Of a DNA stretch of 61,399 nucleotides, positions 11,226-21,801 are shown piece after piece. Location: contig KN880578.1 of assembly GCA_000934385.1 (NCBI GenBank), positions 1 to 61,399 of the forward strand, in the 5' to 3' direction. How positions within the stretch are numbered: the stretch's first letter is position 1; every line of letters starts with the position of its first letter. The notes beneath the pieces were generated by a model that saw only the letters and a program-made list of their open reading frames with translations, ran no database searches and was not told where the DNA came from. The position numbers were made by a program, and so were the translations under genes. The stretch is from Cylindrobasidium torrendii FP15055 ss-10 (Eukaryota; Basidiomycota; Agaricomycetes; Agaricales; Physalacriaceae).

Positions 11226-12560
11226 ATGCGCTCCTTAGCTGTGATTCTGCCATCTCATGCCGAGGAGCGGCTCAACATCGAAACGGCGCTGAACGCCCAG
11301 GCGGCGGAAATCCTCAAAGAGCGCGCCATGCACCTCGAGCCGTCGGCGTACCTCGAAGAACTCTTCCCCAACGCACCTATCGACGAGCTCACCCGCGACA
11401 AAGTCTGGGTCTATGTCCTGGAGACGAGCGAGCCGCTGGCCGACCTTGGACCGGGTGTAGTGGTCAGTCCCGATCCCGAGACAGCAGAGGCCCAAATCGC
11501 TGCTTTATTCGCAAGTTCGCCCATCTTTGGACCAGAGGATATGGAGGCAAACGCCCATGGAGATGATGGGCTACTGAGCCAGACGTCGTCTATGCCGTTG
11601 TCCCCGAACTCGGATGCCTCTCCAGGCTCGTCCATCGCCTCCCCAGCTTCCTCCATGCGCCGCCGTTCGTCTGGTTTCCAGGCTCGTGCTCTTCCGGCGA
11701 CGACCCATGCCCCGGATATCGCGCCCCGCATGACACGTGCAGCATCCCTACGCTCTTCCAATGCATCCTCGGCCGGTGGCCTCTACAAACCAAATGTGGG
11801 GGAATCGCGCAAGCCGTTGACCAAAGAGCGCCTCCAGGAAACGTTCGACGGAGTTCCAGGCCATAAGCGCCGCGAGAGCATCGCGGTCAAGTCCACAGCC
11901 ACCCCGACGATTGCGCCCAGACTTACCAAAGCCGCCATGCTTCGTCTTGGCATCGATCCAGCCAAGGAGCGCGAGAAGGAACGCGAGAAACTCAAGGAAA
12001 AGGCGGAGAAGGAGAAGGAGAAGAAACCGCGTCCGTCGTCAATGCAACCGCCCGCGACAAGACGTACGGTCAGCGAGGATCACAAGCGTAGCCCATCGTC
12101 CTATGTGCCGCCTCCGCCGACTATTGTGCCCCGCCTGAATCGTTCTGCTTCCTTGCGTGCCCAGCCAGTTCGGGCGCCACCGTCCAGCTTCATGTGTATG
12201 TCCAACCACCAACTTTGTGTTCTTTGACTAACACCGACCATAGTCAAAGGCCCAGCTGCTCCACCCTCTCGTCCTCCTTCTGCCCAGTCTAACCGTTCTC
12301 GTCCACCTTCTGCTCAATCTGTCCGCAGCCCGTCTTCGACTTCGAACCGACGCCCCTCGCTCTCGTCAGCCTTTTCATCGACTACTTCAGCGACTTCTGT
12401 CACGACCGATGGTGCAAGCGACGCCCGAAAGACACCCAGCATTCCCAGACCCCCGAGCATCACTCCCAGGCTCAACAAGAGTGCGGCTTTGCGCGCCGCG
12501 CAGAAGGAGGCTCAGACCAAGGCGAACGCCCAGCAACCCGCAAAGAAGATCTTCGTCTAG
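11226..12560 (+). CDS. Disordered protein with four PR[LM][TN][KR][AS]A-x-LR motifs
   Basis: Two exons (11226-12195 and 12244-12560, 48-nt intron with donor GTATGT and acceptor CATAG) give 428 codons. Residues 1 to about 100 look folded and acidic (HAEERLNIETALNAQAAEIL, then LEELFPNAPIDEL). The rest is rich in Ser, Pro and Arg and probably unstructured, with a basic-acidic helix near 245-270 (AKEREKEREKLKEKAEKEKE). A short motif repeats four times: PRMTRAASLR (about residue 167), PRLTKAAMLR (231), PRLNRSASLR (302) and PRLNKSAALR (398), always after [IV]-[APTV]. Such repeated motifs usually bind one partner several times, and the R-x-x-S cores could be kinase sites; both points are inference. 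I do not recognise a family. An ATG at 11112 is in frame, but 11226 fits the leader better. Confidence 0.75.
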
Positions 12561-13241
12561 ACCAAATGCACATTGACTCAGTATTCTTGTTACTACCACA
12601 CTATGCCTTTCTTGCCTTTTTTTGGGACGGACAGTTGGCGGTGCCGATGTTGCGTGCTTGATAACATGTAGGGTACCGGTACCGTTATATGATTTACTAC
12701 AGTGGGGAGTATTTATGTTGTGCTAAGCAAATGTTGTTCTCGGTTTTCACGTCGGATTCTACTAAGTAGTCATTTTGTCTCTTTGCTGCGAGGTAGCAAG
12801 CAAACGCATGTGAAGAAACCCACTTGACTGGACCCCTGCACGCCCAACACTGGCTGCTAAAGCACAAAAAGGTGTCAAAGCGCAGACAAAATTCCTGAAA
12901 ATCGTGCGTGGAAGCTGGAGCCAGAGAATGGCTGTACCAGGCTTTCTAAATTCGACCGAGTGGCGAGCACCACGTGCAAGATGTGTATACGCTCGATCAT
13001 AGCCGTTTCTCTCACACGTACTTACGTGACGCTTTTCCTAACCGAGATATTTCGAACAGTGCGCTCCGTGCGGCATCGTCTTATCCACTCCTGATCCACA
13101 CACTCTTTGCCTCGTCGAACAAACGTATTTTTGTCTATGTCACGATGAAGTCGCAGCCTTATAAAAGACGCTCGAACGACTAGTCTCATCACTACCGTTC
13201 CCTCTCATCCTTTGCATCTCACCTGCCTCCCGAATCACACC
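12561..13241. other. Intergenic region with promoter of the SDR gene
   Basis: No coding exon is seen. The right end carries the TATA element at 13160-13167. Confidence 0.4.
13160..13167 (+). promoter_or_regulatory. TATA box of SDR gene
   Basis: TATAAAAG, 75 nt before the ATG at 13242, followed by a pyrimidine-rich leader. Confidence 0.6.
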
Positions 13242-14487
13242 ATGAAGTGGACTGTGTTTGATTTCCTCAAGGACCAGTTCACCAAGCGCGAGCCAGTCGA
13301 GAAGGCTGACCTTACAGGACAAGTCGTACTTGTGACGGGCGCTAACACTGGCTTGGGCTACGAAGCAGCCAAGCACCTTGCTTTGATGAATCCTGCGAGG
13401 CTTGTCCTTGGATGCCGGAGCAAAGAACGAGGGGAAGATGCTCTGCGCCGTGCGTGCTTTTTGTGCATTCCTCGTTCTTTCTCTTAATAAATTTTGTAGG
13501 CCTCACAGAAGAGACTGGCTACACATCGGTCGTCCTCTACTTGCTCGACCTTGCTAGCTTTGCGTCTGTATCTGCATTCGCCGACAAGTTCGAGTTGGTG
13601 AACGACCGACTGGATATTGCGGTGCACAACGCTGCTTTGTGGAATGCTGAGTATATCCGGTCGCAAGATGGTTGGGAATCAAGGTAGCTCTGCCACTCAT
13701 CGTCTGTTGGTTCATACTTATCAAGTCTCAAGCTTGCAAGTGAACAACCTCTCGACTCCCCTTCTCGCCCTTCGCCTCCTACCACTCATGAAGCGCACGT
13801 CGAAGGACTACGCGACGACACCTCGTCTTGTCGTTGTCTCTAGTGGTGTCCACTATAACGCCCAAGTTCCAGCGCTCATGGAAGTCCTATCTGCACCTCG
13901 TCTCCTGGAGAAGCTATCCGAAGAGAGCTCATTCCCGATCTCAGGTGGGATTCCAGGCGAAGAGCGTTACAAACAATGCAAACGTAAGAGACAATCTTCT
14001 CATCATTGCATAGACCGGCACTAACCTAAGTGACAGTGCTCAATCTGCTTTTTGTTCGTGCGCTTGCCAGCCGTGTGTCGTCGGTGACACCCGTGGCAGT
14101 CAGTCCCGGACTTTGCGTGTCGGATCTGCGCCGCAATGTCGTTGCTGGAAGCTGGCTGAGGACAAGCCTCGACTGCTTGACTTCGCATCGACTCGGGTTC
14201 ACCACGGAGGAAGGAAGCAGGATGCTAGTCTTCGGTGCCCTCGGAATGCGTGGAGACGAAGCAGGCATACAGGGACAGTTTGTGTTCAGCTCGAAGGTGG
14301 CGGAGCCAAGCGATTTTGTGATCAGTCCCGATGGCAAGCGATTTGAGGAGAAATACTGGGTGCGTGGAGGTGGTTCCTCAGTCCGTTTGTTCTCACCCGC
14401 TAGTAGAAAGAGTTATTGGAAATCCTCGTACAAGTAGACGCGAAGATTCAGGCTTGTGTACAAGAACTTGATAGCCTTGGCCTGTAA
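13242..14487 (+). CDS. Short-chain dehydrogenase/reductase, retinol-dehydrogenase-like
   Basis: Five exons (13242-13449, 13500-13683, 13733-13983, 14037-14359, 14407-14487) total 348 codons exactly. The NAD(P)-binding Rossmann motif is TGANTGLGYEAAKHLA (around residue 30), the structural motif is VHNAALW, the catalytic serine lies in VVVSSGVHYN, and the catalytic Tyr and Lys are in ERYKQCK, which abuts the 14037 exon (LLNLLFVRALASR follows). This layout is usual for fungal SDRs related to retinol dehydrogenase and WWOX-type enzymes; substrate unknown, probably a lipid or small ketone or alcohol. The final exon (KELLEILVQVDAKIQ...) is easily missed: without splicing at 14360-14406 a false 14435 stop is read, while the spliced tail resembles the usual W-KEL-VEVL-x-KVD ending of the family. 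Convergent with the arrestin-like gene. Confidence 0.88.
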
Positions 14488-14590
14488 CTAGCATGTCACG
14501 CGCACAGCTGGACATCTGTGTATGCATTCAAAACAGCGACGAAATACTTCTATTGTGTACATGGGTGGCTACTAACGTAATAAAATTCTC

Positions 14591-15954
14591 TCAATCACAG
14601 TGTGTAGCTAGACGAACGGGTATATGCATCTGAGTCATTTGGAACGATGAGTCTATCGGTGGATACAGAGTCACTTGAATGAAATCCTACTAACGCATTA
14701 AACCGAGTAGCATCGGCGCATTAGGAAATGATACATACCCGTACAGAAACACCAGAGGCAACGAAAGCGCCAGCACGAATCATGTTCGAGTTAACGCAGA
14801 GCTTGCCTTCCCAGTCGAGTACATCGTCCGAGGCAGAGGGTATAGACAGAATTCTGCCGTCACCGATGGGCAACATTCGTGACGTTCGTTCGCCACGGAT
14901 CTCGACAGTGATTTGTCTGATCAAACTTACTTTGGGAGCACTGACGAAGTGAAGGTGAAGGCGAATCCCAGAGATTTGTACATGGATGGGTATGCTTTCG
15001 CATTGGCTGAAGATGTGCGCGGAGGGGATCAATACCTGTCCCAACAGAATAAGCTGCAGGGGGAAAAGGAAAGAAATTGAACCTACAATCATCGTCGCTG
15101 AAGGCATGACGGAGCAATGTGGCTTGACCACAAGCCCGCGAACAATCTGTTTCCACTCGTCTGGGGATGATTTGATACCATGCGAGGGAGGTACTGTTGT
15201 CAATGGATGGCGAGCTCTTGCCCGAGGAAGATATCGCAGTGGTATCGTGACGCTAACGATATGTTAGCACCTGCTACGCAGCGACACTCAGAGCCCTACG
15301 TCTTTCTCTTTGGAACGAATCTTAAGCAGCGCCTGATATAAGAGACAGACACCACGAGGCTGTAGACACTCTGGATCGTGAGATATGTTGGTATCCCATA
15401 TTCGAAACTGGGAGGTAACGGATGCTCTTCTCGACAATGTCTGTACGTTTCTGGGAATTCGAAAGATAGTGGTATGGCGCTTGGGCATTGTCTATCGCTG
15501 TCGCCAGACCAAAGTGTGTTTTCGAGTGCAACAGTCTTGATAGAGGGCCCGCCGTTCGCGGTAACATAGTCCAGGCGCCCAAGAAGCTGCGCAAATCACA
15601 CTCGTCAGTATACCATCTTGACTTTGTAGACGAGTCATTGCTGCGCACCTTAGTGCTGACAGAGACAACGCTGTCGTGCGAGTCAATGAAAATGGCGCCA
15701 GTGACTTTTCCTTGTCGTCCATATTCTGGTTGAGTTGCTCCTGCGAGCTGTCCATCTAAGACGATCGTGATGCTGCCACGCTTGAGTATGAACGTCCCGT
15801 ATTCCCCATCTCTGCGAGGTGAATGCTCCAGGCGTCCTTCCCCAAATGCGGGGTAAGGCGAGTACCCCGGCGGTGGTGAAATAAGCGAAGTATACGTTGG
15901 GAGGTAGCCGGTGCTGGCCGTCGAGCCCAAGACGCATTGATCCATGTCGAACAT
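14591..15954 (-). CDS. Arrestin-fold protein (alpha-arrestin-like)
   Basis: The N-terminal part has an arrestin-type beta sandwich: GSITIVLDGQLAG, then YGRQGKVTGAIFID, and after a 60-nt intron LLGRLDYVTANGGPSIKT, followed by SFEFPETYRHREEHPLPPSF, a segment common in basidiomycete arrestin-like proteins. A second half contains PIHVQISG, VSLIRQITVEIRG, IGDGRILSIPS and DWEGKLCVNSN. The true last exon is 14591-14686 (DFIQVTLYPPIDSSFQMTQM then HIPVRLATHCD), after a 52-nt intron with donor GTATGT; the unspliced reading stops early at CIIS. DFI-x-V-x-L-x-PP is the expected ending. Such proteins act as adaptors, often in ubiquitin-dependent turnover of membrane proteins; no PY motif was seen in the parts I read, so that role is open. 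Not a visual arrestin. Confidence 0.78.
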
Positions 15955-16741
15955 TGGATGGTAGACAGAGCAAAAGAAGAAGAGGGTTCTCGAGTATTTG
16001 AGTCAGACCCGCCGTGCTTATATAACTTTGTGGTACCTGTATTACGCTCATGCATTCATCGAAACAAAGGACCAGAGTGCACCTTCGCAGTTGGGAATAT
16101 GTGGCGACTGGTCGTGATCTTCACTGTTCACTATCAGTGGGCGGTTCGATCCCCACGAGTGTGTCTAAATAGTACAGTGCATGCTCCTCACAGCGCCGCA
16201 ACGTATACAGAAGGATGCTCGGGGCCGTGCAACCCAATGCCGACCGTAATCGGACACTGGCATGCTGCGTCGCAAGCTCCAACATCCCTTTGGCCTAGAG
16301 GCGTTGTGGGTTGGCTGATTCCTGAGTGAGATCATTCTAGCAAGATAAGGCGTGCCGCTTCACCGAGTGGTCCAGGAGGCGAACACATGAACAGAACTAC
16401 GGTCATCATCGGCGGTCCTGCACGAGAAATCAGAATAAGTACTAGTAGTGCCATTCAAGTCAAGGCAACAGGCAATGCCTCTCGAAATAAGGACGCACTA
16501 CTTTCACTATCGCTGACTGGGCGGTGTCCGCGCCGTATAAAGGACCGTTTACCAAAGAAGGGACCATTTTCCTTACCGTGGTATGTTAGAAATTGTGAGT
16601 TCGCGCTTCAACACAGTCAATGCCATGAAAGGAGCGACAACATATGGCGGCCTTGAGATTGGGACCGCAAGATCTAACACGACATAGATGAATATAACAA
16701 GTACAGCGACAATGATAAATCGAAAACAGATACTGGCAGGC
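15955..16741. other. Intergenic, no gene seen
   Basis: About 790 nt. It should contain the arrestin promoter on the left. A tRNA-like B box near 16142 was examined and rejected. Confidence 0.4.
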
Positions 16742-19050
16742 CTAATCGTCCGCCTTCTTCTGCCTCTTTTTCGGTGGCTCATCAGGATCCGTCTCCTTGA
16801 CCTTCTTCACTGGCTTAGGTTTCGGTCTGGCACTCGCACTCGCCGCAGGCTCGTCCACATCCATCTTATCCTCCGCAGCCTTTGCCTTGGGCTTGCTCTT
16901 CTTCTTGGTCTTGTCCTCCCCGTCGATGTCCATCTTGTCGTCGCCTGAATCCTTCTTCTTAGCTTTCTTCGGCTTGGGCCGCGGCGAGCCCGACTTCTTG
17001 GGATTATCATCCTCCGCATCAGAGTCCACCGTCTCCTTCGACTTCTTCTTCTTCTTAGCCGGGGTCTCGCCGTCGTTGGCTTTCTCCTTGCCCTTGCTCT
17101 TCTTGCTCTTTTTCTTCTTGAACTCTGCGTCTCCCGATGCGTCAGACGCGGTAGCAGCACCTCCGTCCGAGTCGTCGCTTTCAGTGGGCGAGCCTGCATC
17201 TGTCGAAGAAGCCTGGAAGGACTCTGCATATTCATGAGCAACGCTGTAGACACTCTAGCGCAAACACGCACCATCTGTCTCACTATCGTCGTCGTCGAAG
17301 TTGATTTTCTTCTTGGCAGGCGTGTCACTGTTTTCACTGCGGCTATCCATATCGTCGTCATCATCATCGTCCAAGTCTGCCTGCGTTATGAGTTGTGCGT
17401 CGGGCACCATCTCATTCTTGATTTTGATCTTCTTGTCCTTGAGATAGTTCTCTACTGCGTCCTTTTCTTCCTTCTGGATGCTGGTGAACGTGTATTCCGG
17501 GCCGTTCTGTTGGACCAGCCGCAAGTCGAAAGTGCGGGCAGCATTGGCACCCATACTGGCGCCAACGCGTGAAAAGTATACCTGGTGCAGGTTGTCGAGT
17601 GCGATGAGAAGAGGCTGTTTGGAGACAAAGAATATATATTTCTCGAGCATGAACAGGTCTCCCTGCGTCGCCTTGAGATGAGCTTTGATACTGGGGCGCT
17701 TGTCACGGCTACCGGGGACGTGAGCAAAAGTGTCTCGAGAGCTGATGCGGCTAACCTTTCGAACGAGGTGCCTGCGTGGATGATTTTGTTCCTCGTCAAT
17801 CCGCGGAACACGCTGGAAACAACTTCGTAGGTTGGGGCTTCGTAGTTCTTGTTCAGCTTGTCGTAGGTGGAAAGTTCCTCGCTACAGTAAATTAGCACAC
17901 AGCGAGAAGAATGAATTAATCCGTACTCAGTCAAGTTGAGCTCAGCAGTGATCTCCTCCTCTTTGGTGAACTGCATGACCAGATACGAATACCTGGTTTG
18001 ACCTTGTCGGACGGGTGTGCTTAGCCCAAGCTGCACGTACATGGTGAGTATAGGGTAATAAAGAGATGGGCGAGGCTTACAATGAACATGACATGCATGT
18101 CGTCTTTGGGGAGGAGGAAAAGCTTCTCGATGCTCGTGTACAGAATCTTGTAGTCGTACGTCTTGCCGCGCAGACGAAGGAAGTCATTGTACATGTCGAC
18201 GTCGTATCGTCCACGGGGTGTGACGACCAGGACCTCTTCAAAGCTGAGGATGGTGTCTCCAACCACCTGTCCAATATCCGCCTTCTCTTTAATCATGTCA
18301 TGGAAAACCTGGGCGGCGCTCTGTTCTTCCTCAGCTTCATCGTCTGATTTCTGAGAGCCTGCGTCGGATCCCTTGGCCTTGGAGCTGGTTCCAGGTACAT
18401 GGAAGCGAATCTCTGTCATTTCGTCGCCGGCCATCTTTTTCCCTTGCGCGAGGGCGAATTCGAGGGAGACTTCTGTGCGCCCGGCGATATTCGAGTTCGA
18501 CACATGCTGAAGGGGAAGGAGGAAAGCGAGTTTGTCGCCCACATTATAAGCCAGTTCTTGTCCTGCGACAAGGTGAGCATCTAAGTCGCGTTCTATCGCG
18601 TCGTACACACCTTGGACATCGGTGACACCCCAATTCCAACCTTTGACTGACACCTCTTTACTCTCCAGCGTGATATTGAAGAATTGCTCGAGCATCTTTG
18701 ACATTCTCTCGTGATCCTGCGATGCCGCGTCAGCCAAACAGTTGTTTCTAAAATGTTGAACAGACGCGCCTCGCGTGCAAAACCATCGAATGTCTCCCTG
18801 CGATGGTTGGCCAGCCCTACGCGAAGTTGATATCCACGGCCGACGCGCATCCACTGGGACCATTTGATATCCTTGCTGCCCATTGCTACGACGGTATCGG
18901 CATCGGCGCCTTTCCAAGCCATTCCACTGGCCGCGACACGAAACTCTGCACGACACTATCAGCAAAAAAATGTGACAATTTGATGCAGAGAGACGCACTG
19001 CCAGCATCCCTAGACAAGCCATGGTAAATTCTGTCGAACTGAGTGGTCAT
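16742..19050 (-). CDS. POB3: FACT histone chaperone subunit Pob3 (SSRP1 family)
   Basis: Pob3 pairs with Spt16 in the FACT complex, which loosens and rebuilds nucleosomes during transcription and replication. The N-terminus (MTTQFDRIYHGLSRDAGKF) and the dimerisation domain (MGSKDIKWSQWMRVGRGYQL, FFNITLESKEVSVKGWNWG) fit the family, followed by the PH-type middle domain (FEEVLVVTPRGRYDVDMYND, then FLRLRGKTYDYKILY, EKLFLLPKDDMH; later RPSIKAHLKATQGDLFMLEK, FTSIQKEEKD). An Asp-rich acidic tract and a long Lys/Glu/Asp tail follow. There is no HMG box, as expected for fungal Pob3, which uses Nhp6 separately. Several short introns; the second uses an apparent GC donor (18717-18769). It shares a 127-bp promoter region with alpha-actinin. 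Confidence 0.94.
18717..18769 (-). other. Apparent GC-AG intron in POB3
   Basis: The frame ends in DGFARE before GCGCGTCTG and resumes as DHERMSKMLEQFF after GCATCGCAG; both sides agree with Pob3. The only GT nearby (four bases downstream) would shift the frame. The donor GCGCGT is not the favoured GCAAGT, so this is the least certain of the five. Confidence 0.55.
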
Positions 19051-19177
19051 GGCGGTAGTGGTGGCAAGAGGTCAAGACAGGCGACGCGCCAAAAACACGG
19101 TCCGGAACCCGGACCGAGCGTCACAACCTTGACTTTATCCTACCATCTCCCTGTAATTCCTGCCAATTCACACTGCC
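19051..19177. promoter_or_regulatory. Compact bidirectional promoter of POB3 and alpha-actinin
   Basis: Only 127 nt separate the two start codons, which face away from each other, so the genes must share core promoter sequence. No TATA box is obvious; the stretch has G- and C-rich blocks (about 19080-19115). Confidence 0.6.
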
Positions 19178-21604
19178 ATGGATCTTGAAGGCAGATCCCG
19201 CGACATGCAAGAGCGCACGTTCTGCAAATGGCAAGCCGCCGCACCGCTGGACGCGTCTCTCTTGTAACCTATTCCAGGTTAAACACCAAGCTCATTGCGA
19301 ACGACTATCCGCCAATGGAGTCACTTATCCGCGACTTGTCAGACGGTGTTCGATTGATACAACTAATGGTGCGTGCTAAACGGTGCTTGAGGCGTATTGC
19401 TGACTTGTCACAGGAAATTATGGGTATGGTCATCCCCGCGGCATCTCAACCGCTCATCGGTTCACAGGCGATACCACACTTGGTAGATACAACAAAACAC
19501 CACGGATGCGCGTCCAGAAGGCAGAGAACGTAAACAAAGCTCTCGAATTTATCCAGTCGCGCGGCGTGCGTCTTACCAACATCGGCCCCGAAGGCAAGAT
19601 AGCCTCCATGGCTCAGGATGCGCGCTCATCGAGCCCTAGACATCATTGATGGGAATCTCAAGCTCATACTGGGCATGATTTGGACGCTCATTTTGCGCTT
19701 CAGTATTGCGGACATCAGGTGCGCTACAGTGTATTCATCCTTCAAGTGTGTTGAACGTACTGCAGCGACCAGGGTGCATCTGCCAAAGAGGGTCTGTTAT
19801 TGTGGTGTCGGAGAAAGACTGAACCCTACGTGGAGGTCGATGTTCAGGACTTCTCATACAGCTGGTCAGACGGATTGGCATTGTAAGTGGCTACCGTCCC
19901 TCTCAGCCGTCGCCTAACCCTATTTAGATGTGCGCTCATCCATTGCCATCGTCCTGAACTACTCAACTATGACCGTTTGGACAAGGTACTTAGCACCCCA
20001 CGTTCAATGCTCTGGACCTCACTCTTCTCAGTCTGACCGACACGGCAATACACTGCTTGCTTTTCAAATTGCCGCAGAACACCTCAAAATACCGGTGCGT
20101 TGTGCATCTCTTATGTGTACTATGTTCACTAATCATCGCAAAGCAACTGCTCGAAGTAGAGGATCTGTGTGACTCTGCCAAGCCTGATGAACGTTCCGTT
20201 ATGACCTATGTCGCCAACTTCTTCCACGCTTTCTCATCCATGGGTACGGGAGCTTGTCCCACCGCTGGCATGGCTAACATTCTCACAGAGCAATCGGAAA
20301 CTGTCGCACGCCGCGTCGAAAAGTTTGCCTCGTTGATGCAATCCGTCTGGCTCTCCCGCAACGACTATGAACGACGGGTTAGAAATGTAAGCTTGGCAGA
20401 TACCTTAATAATGATTTCCAACATTTTTCAGCTATTAGAAACCCTGTTGGATGTACAGCACCAATGGACGACCAGTAGCTTCGCCGGAACGTACACCGAT
20501 GCCAAATCGCAATCCACGGACTTCCTCAAGTACAAGAAAACAGAGAAACGGACATGGGTGACGGAAAAGCAAGACATCACGACGCTCTTCAGTAACATCC
20601 AGACCAAGCTTGAGACATACAACCTCAGAGAGTATGTCCCCCCGCCTGGGCTTGCGCTGTCGGATGTGGATGATGCGTGGGCCGAACTCTTGAGGTCAGA
20701 GGCAGCTCGTTCGAGGGCGATCAATGCCCAACTTCGCCAGTATGGATTTCATTTTACCTTCCTCTTCCAAGCTAAGACCCGGTAGAATCAAAGAGATGCT
20801 GCGAAAACAGTTTGCAGACCTCGCGAACGACTTCGAGCACCGGCTATATCTCATCTCGAGTGAACTTGCTGCCATCGATGGACCACTCGAGGACCAGCAG
20901 GAGCAGATACAAGACATTCAAAAGCGCATTCCAGCACTTACGGAAACCCTCACCTCGGAGGTCGCTGCTGCCGAGGACGCTTGCAACCGTGCCAACGTGG
21001 AAGAAAACGACTACACAGTGTTCACCGTGCAGGACCTGGAATTCGAGCTTGAGCTCGTGCGGCAAAGTCTCGTAAAAAAGATTGCTTTCATCGAGAACCA
21101 GGTATGTATTCTCTGTGCGTTCAATGTCTGGGGATGGTGCTCATGGTGTTGCAGATCACGTCGAGGAATATGACCAACGTTACACCAGCGCAACTTGAGC
21201 AGTTCGAGGGCACGTTCCGGTACTTCGACCACGATGAAACAAACACGCTCTCCCAGGGCGAACTCACTGCCGCCCTTGCATCCCTGGGGGTCATCTTTTC
21301 GGAAGAGGATATGAACAACATATACGATATGCTTGTAGCGGACTACGGTGATGTAACCTTCGAGGCATTCATTAACTTCCTTGTCGAGATCATGGAGGAC
21401 CAGACAACCCCGGACCAGCTGCGAGAGGCGTTCCGGGGCCTGGCGGGTGAGAAGCCTGTGGTGACGGAGCTAGATTTGAGGATAGCAAAGGTTAGCCCGT
21501 CTGCGATTGAGTATCTCAGGGAGACGTTGCCGAAGAAGGAGACAGAGGTAGGAGAGACAGAGTATGACTACGAGTCTTGGCTGGATGAGGTATTCGCAAT
21601 ATAA
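19178..21604 (+). CDS. Alpha-actinin, fungal type
   Basis: This actin cross-linker works at the cytokinetic ring and cortical actin (Ain1 in fission yeast). Two tandem calponin-homology domains are visible: the first with [40 protein letters not shown] and [20 protein letters not shown]; the second with [40 protein letters not shown] and [15 protein letters not shown] spectrin-like helical rod follows ([39 protein letters not shown]), shorter than the four-repeat animal rod. The C-terminus has EF-hand-like repeats ([20 protein letters not shown]; the second pair is poor). About a dozen short introns; two (19231-19277 and 19594-19639) appear to use GC donors. Confidence 0.93.
19231..19277 (+). 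other. GC-AG intron in alpha-actinin, intron 1
   Basis: Removing GCAAGC ... TTCCAG rebuilds FCKWLNTKL, which lines up with the FTAWCNSHL of animal alpha-actinins. No GT donor lies in the exon end, and a TAA occurs inside the unspliced frame. Confidence 0.75.
19594..19639 (+). other. GC-AG intron in alpha-actinin
   Basis: GAAG|GCAAGA ... CCCTAG restores [14 protein letters not shown], matching the conserved IGAEEIVDGN of the family. No GT donor is available near the exon end. Confidence 0.75.
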
Positions 21605-21801
21605 TGATATGTATACATACTACCCATGTAGCAACGGACTGTGTAATTGTCAACGAATTCAAAGGTGCTGGATCGTAGGCCTGGGGGAGGCGGCTTTCTC
21701 TTCCATATTGTTATTGCATTCCTCGCTTCTATTACATTCAAGGTTGTACGTGTATGTCCATTATCTTGTTTGTACAAGTGTGCATCCCCATCTAACTTGC
21801 A

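Noticed and set aside
16142..16165. tRNA-like T-arm (GGTTCGATCCCC)
   Set aside because: It resembles a B box, and a 5-bp hairpin lies just before it, but no acceptor stem pairs, the T stem is irregular and the anticodon loop would have eight bases.
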